64,000 nucleotides of DNA, taken from the NCBI GenBank assembly GCA_030685065.1, contig JAUXQH010000161.1:1-64000 (forward strand). Direction: 5' to 3'. This stretch comes from Pseudomonadota bacterium (GTDB taxonomy: Bacteria > Myxococcota_A > UBA796 > SXON01). Shown here one piece after another: positions 50,517 through 58,678 of this stretch. The notes under the pieces are model-generated. The model was not told the DNA's origin and did no database searches. It saw only the letters and a program-made list of their open reading frames with translations. The number at the start of each line of letters is the position of its first letter. Position 1 is the stretch's first letter. A program made the position numbers and the translations under genes.

Positions 50517-51977
50517 ATGGACGAGCACGATTCCCCTGAACTCCCCCGCCGCCGCGTGCCCCCCGCTCCGGGCGGGCCGGTGGTCGCCGGGCGCTATCGG
50601 GTGGAGCGCCTCATCGCGCGCGGCGGGATGGCGGCCGTGTTCCTCGCCGAGCACATCGCCCTGCGCCGGCGAGTGGCCCTCAAGATCCTGCATCCGCCGC
50701 CGGATGCGGACGAGTCCGGCAACTTCGAGAAGCGGTTTCGCCTCGAGGCGGAGACGCTCGCCACGCTCGATCACCCGAACATCGTCACGCTGTACGACTA
50801 CGGCGAGGCGGAGGACGGGCGGTTCTACCTCGCGATGGAGTACATCGAGGGGCCGCGCTTCACCGACCTGCTCGGGCACGGCGCCCTGCCACCCGACCGC
50901 GCGATCCGGCTCATCCTCGAGGTCTGCGCCGCGCTGCGCTACGCCCACAAGCGCGGGGTCATCCACCGCGATCTGAAGCCGTCCAACCTGCTCATCGGCG
51001 CCGACAGCGAGGGCGGCGAGCGCCTGAAGGTGGTCGACTTCGGCCTGGTCAAGGTCGCGGAGGTCGACCAGTCGCTGACGCGCGAGGGGCTCGTGCTCGG
51101 CTCGCCCCACTGCATGGCGCCCGAGCAGGTGCGCGGCGGCGACATCGATCAGCGCGCCGACATCTACGCGATCGGCATCCTGCTCTTCCGGTCGCTCACG
51201 GGGGTGTACCCCTTCCACGGCGCAACCAGCACGGCCACGATGGTCGCCCACCTCAACGAGCCCATCCCGACGTTCGCCTCCGTCGCGCCCGAGCTCAGGG
51301 TGCCGGGGCGCCTGGAAGACGTGGTCCGGCGTTGCCTCTCCAAGCGCCCGGCGGATCGCTACCCCGACGCGAGCGCCCTGATGGAGGACCTCAACCTCTG
51401 CCTCGGGCTTCCCCCGCAGGAGGACACGACGTCGCGCTCCAGGAGCGCGAGCCTGCTCGCCCAGGGGGAGTCGGGCGAGGCCACCCGACCGGATCGAGCG
51501 GCGCCGTCGCTGCTGCCGACCCTCGTGCCGCTCCCCGAGCCTCCCGACGCGGCACCGGCCTCGAGCGCGCGGCGTTGGCCGCTCCTCGCCGTCGCGGCGC
51601 TGGTGCTCCTCTCCCTCTCCGGCCTCGTCTACTTCGCCACGCTGCCCGGCCCCGAGAACCTCGCGGTGCCCGCCACGCCCGCCGGCGCGAGCCTCGAGGG
51701 CGTGCCCGTCGGCGCCGCGGCCGCGCTGCCGACGCCGGTCGAGGGCGGCGCGGTCGAGGGCGGCGCGGTCGAGGGCGTGACGCCGCCCGGCAACGACGCG
51801 GCCCCGACGGGGGCCCAGCCGGAGCCTCCGGTCCCCGCGCACCCGGAGGGGGTCCCGAAGCGCGTCCGCACGCCGGCCGGCAAAACCACGGGTTCTCCTT
51901 CTACCAAGCCCGGTACCGCGGTACCCTCCCCTGAAAATCCCGAAGGGTACATGCCGCTCCCGGACGACTTCAAGTGA
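50517..51977 (+). CDS. Transmembrane Ser/Thr protein kinase (PknB-like)
   Basis: All catalytic motifs are intact in this 486-residue protein: glycine loop ARGGMAAVF (34-42), Lys56 in VALK, HRD with Asp152, Asn157, DFG with Asp174, MAPEQ, and DIYAIGILLF. A single membrane helix (about 348-368, PLLAVAALVLLSLSGLVYF) separates the cytoplasmic kinase from a Pro/Ala/Gly-rich outer tail ending YMPLPDDFK. The tail has no PASTA repeats and contains a short duplicated VEGGA unit. The stop overlaps the start of the TonB-dependent receptor gene (GTGA). The kinase may therefore report on, or control, uptake through that receptor. Confidence 0.93.
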   Translation: MDEHDSPELPRRRVPPAPGGPVVAGRYRVERLIARGGMAAVFLAEHIALRRRVALKILHPPPDADESGNFEKRFRLEAETLATLDHPNIVTLYDYGEAEDGRFYLAMEYIEGPRFTDLLGHGALPPDRAIRLILEVCAALRYAHKRGVIHRDLKPSNLLIGADSEGGERLKVVDFGLVKVAEVDQSLTREGLVLGSPHCMAPEQVRGGDIDQRADIYAIGILLFRSLTGVYPFHGATSTATMVAHLNEPIPTFASVAPELRVPGRLEDVVRRCLSKRPADRYPDASALMEDLNLCLGLPPQEDTTSRSRSASLLAQGESGEATRPDRAAPSLLPTLVPLPEPPDAAPASSARRWPLLAVAALVLLSLSGLVYFATLPGPENLAVPATPAGASLEGVPVGAAAALPTPVEGGAVEGGAVEGVTPPGNDAAPTGAQPEPPVPAHPEGVPKRVRTPAGKTTGSPSTKPGTAVPSPENPEGYMPLPDDFK

Positions 51978-54571
51978 GCGCCGCCCCGTTCGGGTGCCGG
52001 CCCCTCGCCCTCCTCGCCCTGCTCGCCCTCGCCACGTGGGCGCCGGAGGCGCGCGCGGAGCCGAAAGACGACGCCCGGCGGCACTTCGTGGCGGGGCTCG
52101 CGGCCGCCCAGGCGAAGGACTACCAGGGCGCTCTCGTAGAGTTCCTGGCCGCGCAGGACGCCTATCCGCACCCGGCGTCCCTCTACAACATCGCCCGCTC
52201 GTACAACGATCTGAACGATCTCGACAAGGCGCTGGAGTACTTCCTCCTCTATCGGGCAGCCGCGCCCGACAAGATCGGCGACATCGATCCCGTCATCCAG
52301 GTCATCCGCGCCAAGCTCGAGCTCCGGCGCGCCCCGCCGCCCGTCGCCGCGGCGGACGCCACCCCGGCCGCCGGGCCCGCGCGCGCCCTCACCGCGGCCG
52401 ACGCCGCCGAGGTTGAGCGGCTCACGACGATCGCACGCGAGCTCGAAGCCCTCTCCCGAACTCTCTCGGAGACCCTCTCCGAGGGGCTCGCCGCGCGCGC
52501 CGCCGCGCAGGCCGCCGCCCCGGTGGACGCCACGCCGGCCGTCGTCGAAGGCGCCCCCTCGGCAACCGACGGCACGGCGCCCGTCGTGCTCCCCGCCCAG
52601 GGAGACCTCCTCTCCGACGCCTACGAGCGCGTCGTCGTCACCGCGTCCCGCTACGGGCAGTCACCGCTCGACTCGCCGTCCACCGTCACCATCCTCACCG
52701 AGCAGGACATCCGCCTCTCCGGCGCCTCGACCATCCCCGACGTGCTGCGCCGCGTGGCGGGCATCGACGTGATGTTCCTCTCCGCCGGCCAGGCCGACCT
52801 CTCGATCCGCGGGTTCAACCGCGAATTCTCGAACAAGGTGCTGGTCCTGGTCGATGGCCGGAGCATCTACCTCGACTTTCTCGGCATCGTGTCCTGGGCG
52901 GTGCTCGGCATCGGCCTCGAGGAGATCGAGCGGATCGAGGTCATCCGGGGGCCCGGCTCCGCGATCTACGGCGCCAACGCCATGACCGGCGTGGTCAACA
53001 TCATCACGAAGGTGCCGGGCGAGGGCGAGAGCCTCGTCCACATCGAGGGGGGCTCGCCCTCCTACGTGCGGGGCACCGCCATGGTGGACGGCCGGAAGGA
53101 CCGCACGTCCTGGCGCATGAGCGCCGGGTGGGACCAGACCGGCCGATGGTCCGAGTCCCAGCCCATCGAGGAGGGCGGGGCGCTGGTGCCCCTCCTGGAC
53201 GACCAGGTGCACGCCTGGAAGGGCGCGCGCGCGGATGGCCGCATCGACCAGGGCTTCCTCGACAAGGGGCTCGCGTCGGTCTCGGCCGGCTACGTCCGCG
53301 GTACCAACGAGTTCTACGCGCTCGGCGCGCTCGGCGCCTTCACGATGGACTACAGCGGCGGCTTCGCCCGTGGCGACCTCTCCTACGGCCCGGTGCACCT
53401 CCGCACCTTCTACAACGGCCTCGCCGGCCCCACCGGCCCGTGGGCCTCCTACGCGGGCCAACGCGACTCGCTGAACAGCTCCTTCGACTCCGACACCGTG
53501 GACATCGAGCTCGAGGCCAACGCCGAGTTCAAGACCGGCCCGGTCGCGCACCGGCTGAACACGGGCTTCGGATACCGCTACAAGAGCATCACCTGGGGGT
53601 ACATCAACCTGGGCGAGCCGCTGTTCGAGCACCACTTCAGCGCCTTTCTCCAGGACCAGGCCAAGATCGGCCCGCTCGCGCTGGTGGCCTCGTTCCGCGC
53701 CGATCGCACGCCGCTCGTCCCGCTCGAGCAGACCTTCTCGCCGCGCGGCGCCGCCATCCTCCGCGTGGCCGAGCGCACGAGCCTCCGTGTCACCGGCGGC
53801 ACCTCCTACCGGTCGCCGACGTTCCTCGAGAGCTACATGGACCTCGCCCAGCCGAGCTCGGTGGACGGCGTGTACGTCAGCACCAAGGGGGACACGAACC
53901 TCCTCCCCGAGCGCATCCTCACGGGCGAGATCGGGCTGCACGACGAGTCCACCACCTTTCACGTGGGGGACGCCGCGGTCTACGTGAACCGCGTGACCAA
54001 CCTGGTGGGCCTCAAGGACGTGACCCCCGGGTTCAGCCCCTACGATCCCGAGCTCAACGGCTACTCCGCCGGCGAGACCGGTTTTGTCAACCTGACGCCG
54101 ACCTACCTCGCGTTCGGCGGCGAGGTCGAGGCCCGCGTGTTCCCGACGGACGGCCTGGACGTGTACGCCAACCTCGCGGTGGAGCGCATCCTCGAGCAGG
54201 ACGGCGACGCGGTCGCTCCCGACGAGTCCACCTCCCTGGTCAAGGTGAACGGCGGCGTCATGTACCGGAGCCCCTGGCGCGTCGATCTGGGCGCCCACGT
54301 CAACTACGTGTCGCCGCAGGTGTGGCGCCTGCGCGAGTTCGACGCCGCCGGGCAGGTCGTGCCCCGCGACGTCGCGGTGCCCGCGCGCACGATCGTGACC
54401 GCGCGCGTGGCCGTGCGCCCCTTCGCGGACGACAAGCTCGAGATCGCCGCCTCCGGCTGGAACCTCGGCGCGCTCGCCGGCACAGGGTCACTTCGAAACA
54501 CCTTCCGCGAGCACCCCAACGGCCAGCTCGTCGGCGCCCGCTACTGGGGCGAGCTCACCTGGAGGTACTGA
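51974..54571 (+). CDS. TonB-dependent receptor with N-terminal TPR-like domain
   Basis: GTG 51974 overlaps the kinase stop. The 865-residue protein has a signal peptide (about 1-27), then a tetratricopeptide-like segment (DDARRHFVAGLAAAQAKDYQ and YNIARSYNDLNDLDKALEYF) with a helical linker to about 195. The plug domain follows (about 215-335; VVVTASRYGQSP, SIRGFNREFSNKVLVLVDGRS, IEVIRGPGSAIYGANAMTGVVNI). The remainder is a 22-strand-type barrel ending in YWGELTWRY with a terminal aromatic. Such receptors import scarce ligands across the outer membrane with TonB energy. A TPR domain in front of the plug is unusual and could contact a periplasmic partner. The ligand is unknown. Confidence 0.9.
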   Translation: MSAAPFGCRPLALLALLALATWAPEARAEPKDDARRHFVAGLAAAQAKDYQGALVEFLAAQDAYPHPASLYNIARSYNDLNDLDKALEYFLLYRAAAPDKIGDIDPVIQVIRAKLELRRAPPPVAAADATPAAGPARALTAADAAEVERLTTIARELEALSRTLSETLSEGLAARAAAQAAAPVDATPAVVEGAPSATDGTAPVVLPAQGDLLSDAYERVVVTASRYGQSPLDSPSTVTILTEQDIRLSGASTIPDVLRRVAGIDVMFLSAGQADLSIRGFNREFSNKVLVLVDGRSIYLDFLGIVSWAVLGIGLEEIERIEVIRGPGSAIYGANAMTGVVNIITKVPGEGESLVHIEGGSPSYVRGTAMVDGRKDRTSWRMSAGWDQTGRWSESQPIEEGGALVPLLDDQVHAWKGARADGRIDQGFLDKGLASVSAGYVRGTNEFYALGALGAFTMDYSGGFARGDLSYGPVHLRTFYNGLAGPTGPWASYAGQRDSLNSSFDSDTVDIELEANAEFKTGPVAHRLNTGFGYRYKSITWGYINLGEPLFEHHFSAFLQDQAKIGPLALVASFRADRTPLVPLEQTFSPRGAAILRVAERTSLRVTGGTSYRSPTFLESYMDLAQPSSVDGVYVSTKGDTNLLPERILTGEIGLHDESTTFHVGDAAVYVNRVTNLVGLKDVTPGFSPYDPELNGYSAGETGFVNLTPTYLAFGGEVEARVFPTDGLDVYANLAVERILEQDGDAVAPDESTSLVKVNGGVMYRSPWRVDLGAHVNYVSPQVWRLREFDAAGQVVPRDVAVPARTIVTARVAVRPFADDKLEIAASGWNLGALAGTGSLRNTFREHPNGQLVGARYWGELTWRY

Positions 54572-54572
54572 G

Positions 54573-55643
54573 ATGGCCCTCGCGCTGCTCCTGTCCGCGT
54601 GCGCCTACGAGGTCCCCACGGATCCCGACGCGCCCGACGTGCTCAACGTCCTGTCCGGCACGGTCGTCGTGAGCGGGCCCGCGGACGTCGCGGACACCAT
54701 CCTCGTCCTGTACGACGCGAACAACCCGCCGCCGCCAGCGGGAACCGGGCGCCCGGTCAGCTTCGCCACGGTGCCCGCGAGCGCCTACACCGACCCCGAG
54801 GCGGGCGGTGTCCGATCCGCGCCGTGGGCGCTCACCGAGGTGCCGGACGGCGAGTGGCTCGTGTCCGGGCTCATGGATGTCGACGCCAACTTCAACCCCA
54901 TCACCACGTCCAACTCGGGCAGCACGTGCGGGGACTGGTCGGGCGCCTACTACACGAGCCTCACGTCGGGCACCCCGGCGGCCATCTCGGTCGAGGGCGG
55001 GGAGCTGCTCGACGGCCTCACCGTGTCCATCGGCCGCGAGGTGCTCACGCAGCGCCCCGCGTTCGTGATCGCGGTGTCCGACACGACGGATGCGACGATC
55101 ACCACCACGTTCGGGGAGGCCTTCCAGCTCGCCACCGTCGGGGTTCACTCCGAGGTCTACGAGCTCGCGGGCCCTTACGACGGCACGGACACGTGTGACA
55201 CGGCGTTCTGGTCCTACTCCACCGACGCGGACGGGGATGGCGTATCGGACGCCCATCCGAACGCGAACCTCGCCGCGTCCGGCGCCAAGGATCTCTGGCC
55301 GCGCGTCTACCTCCGCTACAACGGGGAGACCCCCGAGGGCGAGTTCTACGGGAGCGAGGCGGTGGCGTCCTCGGCGCTCTTCGGCTTCGGGCTGCCGCCG
55401 GTGAACACGCCCACGCCGATCACGACCTACGACGTGCTGTTTCCCGGCGCCGCGCTCCACTACTTCGCGGACGGCACGTCGGAGGCCGTGGCGCCGGCGG
55501 ACATCCCGCGCGGCGAGTGGTCGGTCACCGTCGTGCAGTTCACGGGCCAGACCTGGACCCTGCCCAACACGCTGGCCGCGTACCCCGCGTCGGACCCGAG
55601 CTTCGATCCGGCGGCGCAGGGGACGATGTTGACGATCGAGTAG
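54573..55643 (+). CDS. Lipoprotein following the TonB-dependent receptor
   Basis: The 356-residue protein starts one base after the receptor's stop and has a minimal lipoprotein signal (MALALLLSAC). The mature part has beta-sandwich-like strands (LNVLSGTVVVSGPADVADTILVLYD, then ALTEVPDGEWLVSGLMDVDANFNP) and a calcium-type DADGDGVSDAHP loop near residue 225. The position right after a TonB-dependent receptor is where surface ligand-binding lipoproteins are often found, so it may capture the ligand. No enzymatic residues are visible and I do not recognise the family. Confidence 0.78.
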   Translation: MALALLLSACAYEVPTDPDAPDVLNVLSGTVVVSGPADVADTILVLYDANNPPPPAGTGRPVSFATVPASAYTDPEAGGVRSAPWALTEVPDGEWLVSGLMDVDANFNPITTSNSGSTCGDWSGAYYTSLTSGTPAAISVEGGELLDGLTVSIGREVLTQRPAFVIAVSDTTDATITTTFGEAFQLATVGVHSEVYELAGPYDGTDTCDTAFWSYSTDADGDGVSDAHPNANLAASGAKDLWPRVYLRYNGETPEGEFYGSEAVASSALFGFGLPPVNTPTPITTYDVLFPGAALHYFADGTSEAVAPADIPRGEWSVTVVQFTGQTWTLPNTLAAYPASDPSFDPAAQGTMLTIE

Positions 55644-55680
55644 GCCCCGCCTGGGCTACGCTCGCGCGCTCGGAGGCCGC

Positions 55681-56226
55681 ATGCTCCTCGCCTTTCTGTT
55701 CTGCGTGGCCCAGTCCTTCGTGGCCCATGGCGCCTCGCTCGCGGGGGTCACCCTGCCCGACACCGCCACGGTCGCGGACCAGCCGCTGGTGCTCAACGGG
55801 ATGGGCCTGCGGGAGAAGTACTTCATCGACATCTACGTGGGCGGGCTCTACCTGGACGGCAAGTCGAGCGACGCGGTGGCCGCCCTCCAGAAGGACGCCC
55901 CCAAGCGAATGGTCATGCAGTTCGTGTACGGGCGCGTGACGCGCGAGCAGATGCTCAAGTCCTTCCTCGAGGACTTCGGCAAGCAGCCGGGGGTCAAGGC
56001 GCACCAGGCGAACGTCGACAAGATGATGGCCGCGGTGCCGGACGAGCTCTTGCGCGGAGACCAGATCGTGTTCGAGTACGCGCCGGGCGTCGGGACCACC
56101 CTGGTGATCAAGGGCAAGCCCGCCGTGACGGTGCCCGGCGTCGACTTCATGCGAATGGCGTTCGGGATCTGGCTCGGCCCCACGCCCCCGACCGCCGCGC
56201 TCAAGGCGGGGCTGCTCGGCCAGTAG
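55681..56226 (+). CDS. Exported chalcone-isomerase-fold protein
   Basis: The 181-residue protein has a signal peptide (cleavage near AHG-A, residue 18) and the pattern LNGMGLREKYFIDIYVGGLYL, a strand-turn typical of the bacterial chalcone-isomerase-like family (PF16036). It is followed by KRMVMQFVYGRVTREQMLKSF and GTTLVIKGKPAVTVPGVDF. Members bind lipids or small hydrophobic molecules and mostly lack isomerase activity. It lies 37 bases after the receptor-associated lipoprotein gene, so it probably belongs to the same unit. Confidence 0.87.
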   Translation: MLLAFLFCVAQSFVAHGASLAGVTLPDTATVADQPLVLNGMGLREKYFIDIYVGGLYLDGKSSDAVAALQKDAPKRMVMQFVYGRVTREQMLKSFLEDFGKQPGVKAHQANVDKMMAAVPDELLRGDQIVFEYAPGVGTTLVIKGKPAVTVPGVDFMRMAFGIWLGPTPPTAALKAGLLGQ

Positions 56227-56244
56227 CGGGGCGGGCCCACCTTA

Positions 56245-56279
56245 GCGCCTTCTGGGCGCCTTCTGGGCGCGCCTTCTGG
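56245..56279. repeat. Three copies of an 11-base repeat
   Basis: gcgccttctgg occurs at 56245-56255, 56256-56266 and 56269-56279, just after the chalcone-isomerase-like gene. It may act with the nearby GC-rich palindromes as a transcription end. Confidence 0.65.
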
Positions 56280-56335
56280 GCGCCGGCCCGCCTGAATCCC
56301 TTCGACTCAGACGGGGCGGGCGGTGCCTCGGCGGC

Positions 56336-56470
56336 CTACTTCTTGCCGGACTTGGACACCGGGGCGGCCGGGGCGGCCTGCTTGGCGTCGTGCGCGGCCT
56401 TCTGGCTGCTCTTGGTGGCCGCGTCCTGCTTCTTCGCCTTGTCTCTGGACTTGGGGTTCTTGTCGCCCAT
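56336..56470 (-). CDS. Small basic protein of the MGDKxPKS type
   Basis: A 44-residue, highly charged protein starting MGDKNPKSRDKAKKQ and ending in PVSKSGKK, rich in Lys, Ala and Gln. The opening MGDK-x-PKS followed by Lys/Gln-rich sequence is widespread among bacteria as a conserved small protein of unknown function. It is probably disordered and may bind nucleic acid. The frame continues upstream to 56560, but the conserved start is at 56470. Confidence 0.6.
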   Translation of the reverse strand: MGDKNPKSRDKAKKQDAATKSSQKAAHDAKQAAPAAPVSKSGKK

Positions 56471-56625
56471 GGAGGGATCACCTGGTGCGCGCAACGCATT
56501 CACCGCGGGGACTGCGGCGATGCCGCCCGCGGAGACACAGACCGAAAAAACGGCCGGCATTCACCATCGGTAAGCACGCGGTCAGCGGGATCGCGCCTTC
56601 TTTCGAGATTCGTTCGAGCCGACCG

Positions 56626-57060
56626 CTACGCGCTCGCCGCCGCGCTGTCGATCCACTTCACCATCTGGGCCGAGGGCACCACGCCGGCCTGTTGCGACAC
56701 GACCTTGCCGTTCCGCAGGACGACGAAGTTGGGGATGCCCTGCACCCCGAAGCGCTGCGCCACCTCGGGGTGGCTCTCGGTGTCGACCTTGAGCACCACC
56801 GCGCGCCCGGCGAGCGCCGCGGCGGCCTTCTTGACCTCGGGCGCCGCCGTGCGACAGGGCCCGCACCACGCGGCCCAGAAGTCGACCAGGACCGGCACGC
56901 GCGCGTTCGCCACGATGTCGTCGAACGTGGCCACGTCGACGTCGAGCGGCTCGGACTGCGGCGGCAGGGCGGCCTTGCACGCGCCGCACTTGCCCGCGTT
57001 GGCCAGGTGGCGGGCGGGGATGCGGTTCTGGGCGCCACAGGAGGCACAGGTGCGGTTCAT
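56626..57060 (-). CDS. trxC: Thioredoxin 2 with N-terminal zinc ribbon
   Basis: A 144-residue cytoplasmic thioredoxin. Two CxxC pairs (Cys5/Cys8 and Cys25/Cys28) form the zinc-binding ribbon of the TrxC type. The redox centre is WCGPC with Cys66 and Cys69, and the cis-Pro lies in GIPNFVVL. It reduces disulfides in oxidised proteins and typically responds to oxidative stress. It is a single gene, divergent from the unknown gene at 57148. Confidence 0.95.
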   Translation of the reverse strand: MNRTCASCGAQNRIPARHLANAGKCGACKAALPPQSEPLDVDVATFDDIVANARVPVLVDFWAAWCGPCRTAAPEVKKAAAALAGRAVVLKVDTESHPEVAQRFGVQGIPNFVVLRNGKVVSQQAGVVPSAQMVKWIDSAAASA

Positions 57061-57147
57061 GAGGAGCCTGGGTTCCCGACAAACCTCGGCGCGGTCCGGG
57101 CGAACGTCAAGGGGCGCGCGCTAAGCTCCCGCGAGGTGGGGCACCCG

Positions 57148-57750
57148 ATGTTCTCCTGGTTCACGCGGAAGCCCAAGGCGCCACAGAGCGACGACGCGGT
57201 GTGGATGACCCAGGCGGCCCGCGCGGACGCGATCGTCCGGCTGATCCGCCAGAGCCCCAACCACGTGCTCCTCGTCGCCTTCTTCGAGGCCAGCGCCGCC
57301 CGGCTCTGCGCGCGGCTCGCGTTCGAGAGCATCCCGTTCGTCGAGGTGGGGACGGGCCTGGTGGGCTGGCAACCGATGACCCACGTGGTGCTCGCGGATC
57401 GCCTCGCCCACCTCGTGGGCGAGCTCCCGGAGGCCCTGGACGTGTGCGTGACCGAGTACCACCCGTTGCCGTACCCGAACCGCGCGCTGCTCGAGGCCCT
57501 CGAGACGCGGACGCGCGCGCGGCCGATGTTCCACGCCGCGCTGGACGAGCCGATGATGCTGCGGTTCGGCGGCGGAAACATCGTCGCGATGATGGAGCGG
57601 ATGGGCCAGTCTCCGGACGAGCCCATCCAGCACGCGATGGTCACCAAGGCCATGGCGAACGCCCGCGAGAAGGTGGGGGCGAAGGTGAACGTGCCGCGGG
57701 CCGCCGCCTCGATGGAGGAGTGGCTGGAGAGGAACCTGGGGCGGGGATGA
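57148..57750 (+). CDS. Uncharacterised cytoplasmic protein
   Basis: A 200-residue protein from ATG 57148 with no signal peptide. The core reads HVLLVAFFEASAARLCARLAFESIPFVEV, THVVLADRLAHLVGEL and VCVTEYHPLPYPNRALLEAL, an alternating strand-helix pattern that could be a Rossmann- or helicase-C-like domain. The last 50 residues are helical and charged (DEPIQHAMVTKAMANAREKVGAK). A faint likeness to SecA-type segments is too weak to use. Function unknown. It is divergent from trxC, with fewer than 90 bases between the starts. Confidence 0.72.
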   Translation: MFSWFTRKPKAPQSDDAVWMTQAARADAIVRLIRQSPNHVLLVAFFEASAARLCARLAFESIPFVEVGTGLVGWQPMTHVVLADRLAHLVGELPEALDVCVTEYHPLPYPNRALLEALETRTRARPMFHAALDEPMMLRFGGGNIVAMMERMGQSPDEPIQHAMVTKAMANAREKVGAKVNVPRAAASMEEWLERNLGRG

Positions 57751-57757
57751 GCGGGGG

Positions 57758-58164
57758 CTACTCGCCGGTGACGCCCGTCTCCGTCGGCGTCGCCGAGGTT
57801 CGACACCCGGGTGGTGTCGGTCGCCTCGAAGAGGTGTTCCCCGTGGAACAGTGCCCCGGTGCCATCCCGGACGCACACCTCGGCCGCCCTCGTCGAGCGT
57901 CGCGGCGGACCACGCCCGGTCGGACGCGCCGACGAAGCCCTCGTCGCCGCAGAGGAGGGTCGCGCGGTCATCGGAGGACACCGTTACGGCGCCGATGAAG
58001 TACGCCGCGTCCCGCGCGCACGGCACCCGCTCCTCGGTGAACGCGCCGCCGCCGTCTTTCCAGAATACCCAGCGGGGCGACGACGAGGCCGACCAGCCCG
58101 TCTCCGTCGAAGTCGCCTACCGCGAGCGACGCGTAGCTCCGAAGCCCCGACCGGATCGTCACCG
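57758..58164 (-). pseudogene. Degraded FG-GAP protein fragment
   Basis: On the minus strand three frames must be joined to read one protein: RSGLRSYASLAVGDFDGDG (about 58160-58075), VFWKDGGGAFTEERVPCARD and VTVSSDDRATLLCGDEGF (about 58065-57885), then VCVRDGTGALFHGEHLFEAT and LGDADGDG followed by VTGE-stop at 57758. At least three frameshifts separate them. The 5' part is missing: the recognisable sequence stops where the 69-bp repeat array begins. It is therefore a truncated, frameshifted relative of the FG-GAP lipoproteins in this window. Confidence 0.65.
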
Positions 58165-58171
58165 GCTCGGA

Positions 58172-58334
58172 GCGAGACAGCGTCGGCCTCGGGGGCGAAC
58201 GAACCGGCCCAGGTGTCGATAGGTGGGCGAGCTCGTTCGCCCAAACGGGTCTGGTCGGGGGCTGGGCGAGACAACGTCGGCTTCGGAAGCGAACGAACCG
58301 GCCCAGGTGTCGATAGGTGGGCGAGCTCGTTCGC
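58172..58334. repeat. Two copies of a 69-bp direct repeat
   Basis: Copies at 58172-58240 and 58266-58334 share cgaacgaaccggcccaggtg and tcgataggtgggcgagctcg with only a few differences in the first third; 25 bases separate them. The array abuts the truncated end of the FG-GAP pseudogene. Confidence 0.85.
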
Positions 58335-58345
58335 GGGCGTGGGGC

Positions 58346-58395
58346 GACGGTTCACTTCGCAACCGATCTCGCCCTTGACGAGCACGAAACCCCCA
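58346..58395 (-). repeat. Inverted copy of the 51-bp repeat seen at 5.46 kb
   Basis: The reverse complement reads ggtttcgtgctcgtcaaggg followed by cgagatcggttgcgaagtga, almost identical to the units at 5459-5560. This shows a repeat family dispersed across at least 53 kb. Confidence 0.8.
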
Positions 58396-58425
58396 GGCGG
58401 TTGCGATGGGGCACCGGCCCCGAAG

Positions 58426-58624
58426 CGCCAGGCACCTGGAGGGCAGCCGCGCGCTCGGGCGTGGCTGGTCCCGCGCGCGCTCGGCCCCCGAGCGCGCGCG
58501 GACCGAGGCGCCTCGCGCCGCTGCCGAAGGCGCGCGAAAGCCACCTTCGGCCCGTGGCCGAAGGTGGACCGTGCGGCCCGGAAGGGACCGACGGCGCCGC
58601 GTCCGCGCGGCGTCGGGGCGCCCG
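58426..58624 (+). repeat. 199-bp dispersed repeat, copy A
   Basis: It begins cgccaggcacctggagggca and ends cggggcgcccg. A direct copy of equal length lies at 60352-60550, differing at only about ten positions by eye. Inside, gcgcgctcgg-ccc-ccgagcgcgc forms a strong hairpin and ccaccttcggcccgtggccgaaggtgg another. It lies just upstream of the lipoprotein gene at 58679. Confidence 0.9.
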
Positions 58625-58678
58625 CGCTGGAGTCGTCGACTGGCTGCGGCCACCTCGCGCCGCGGCTACCCTGCCGTC

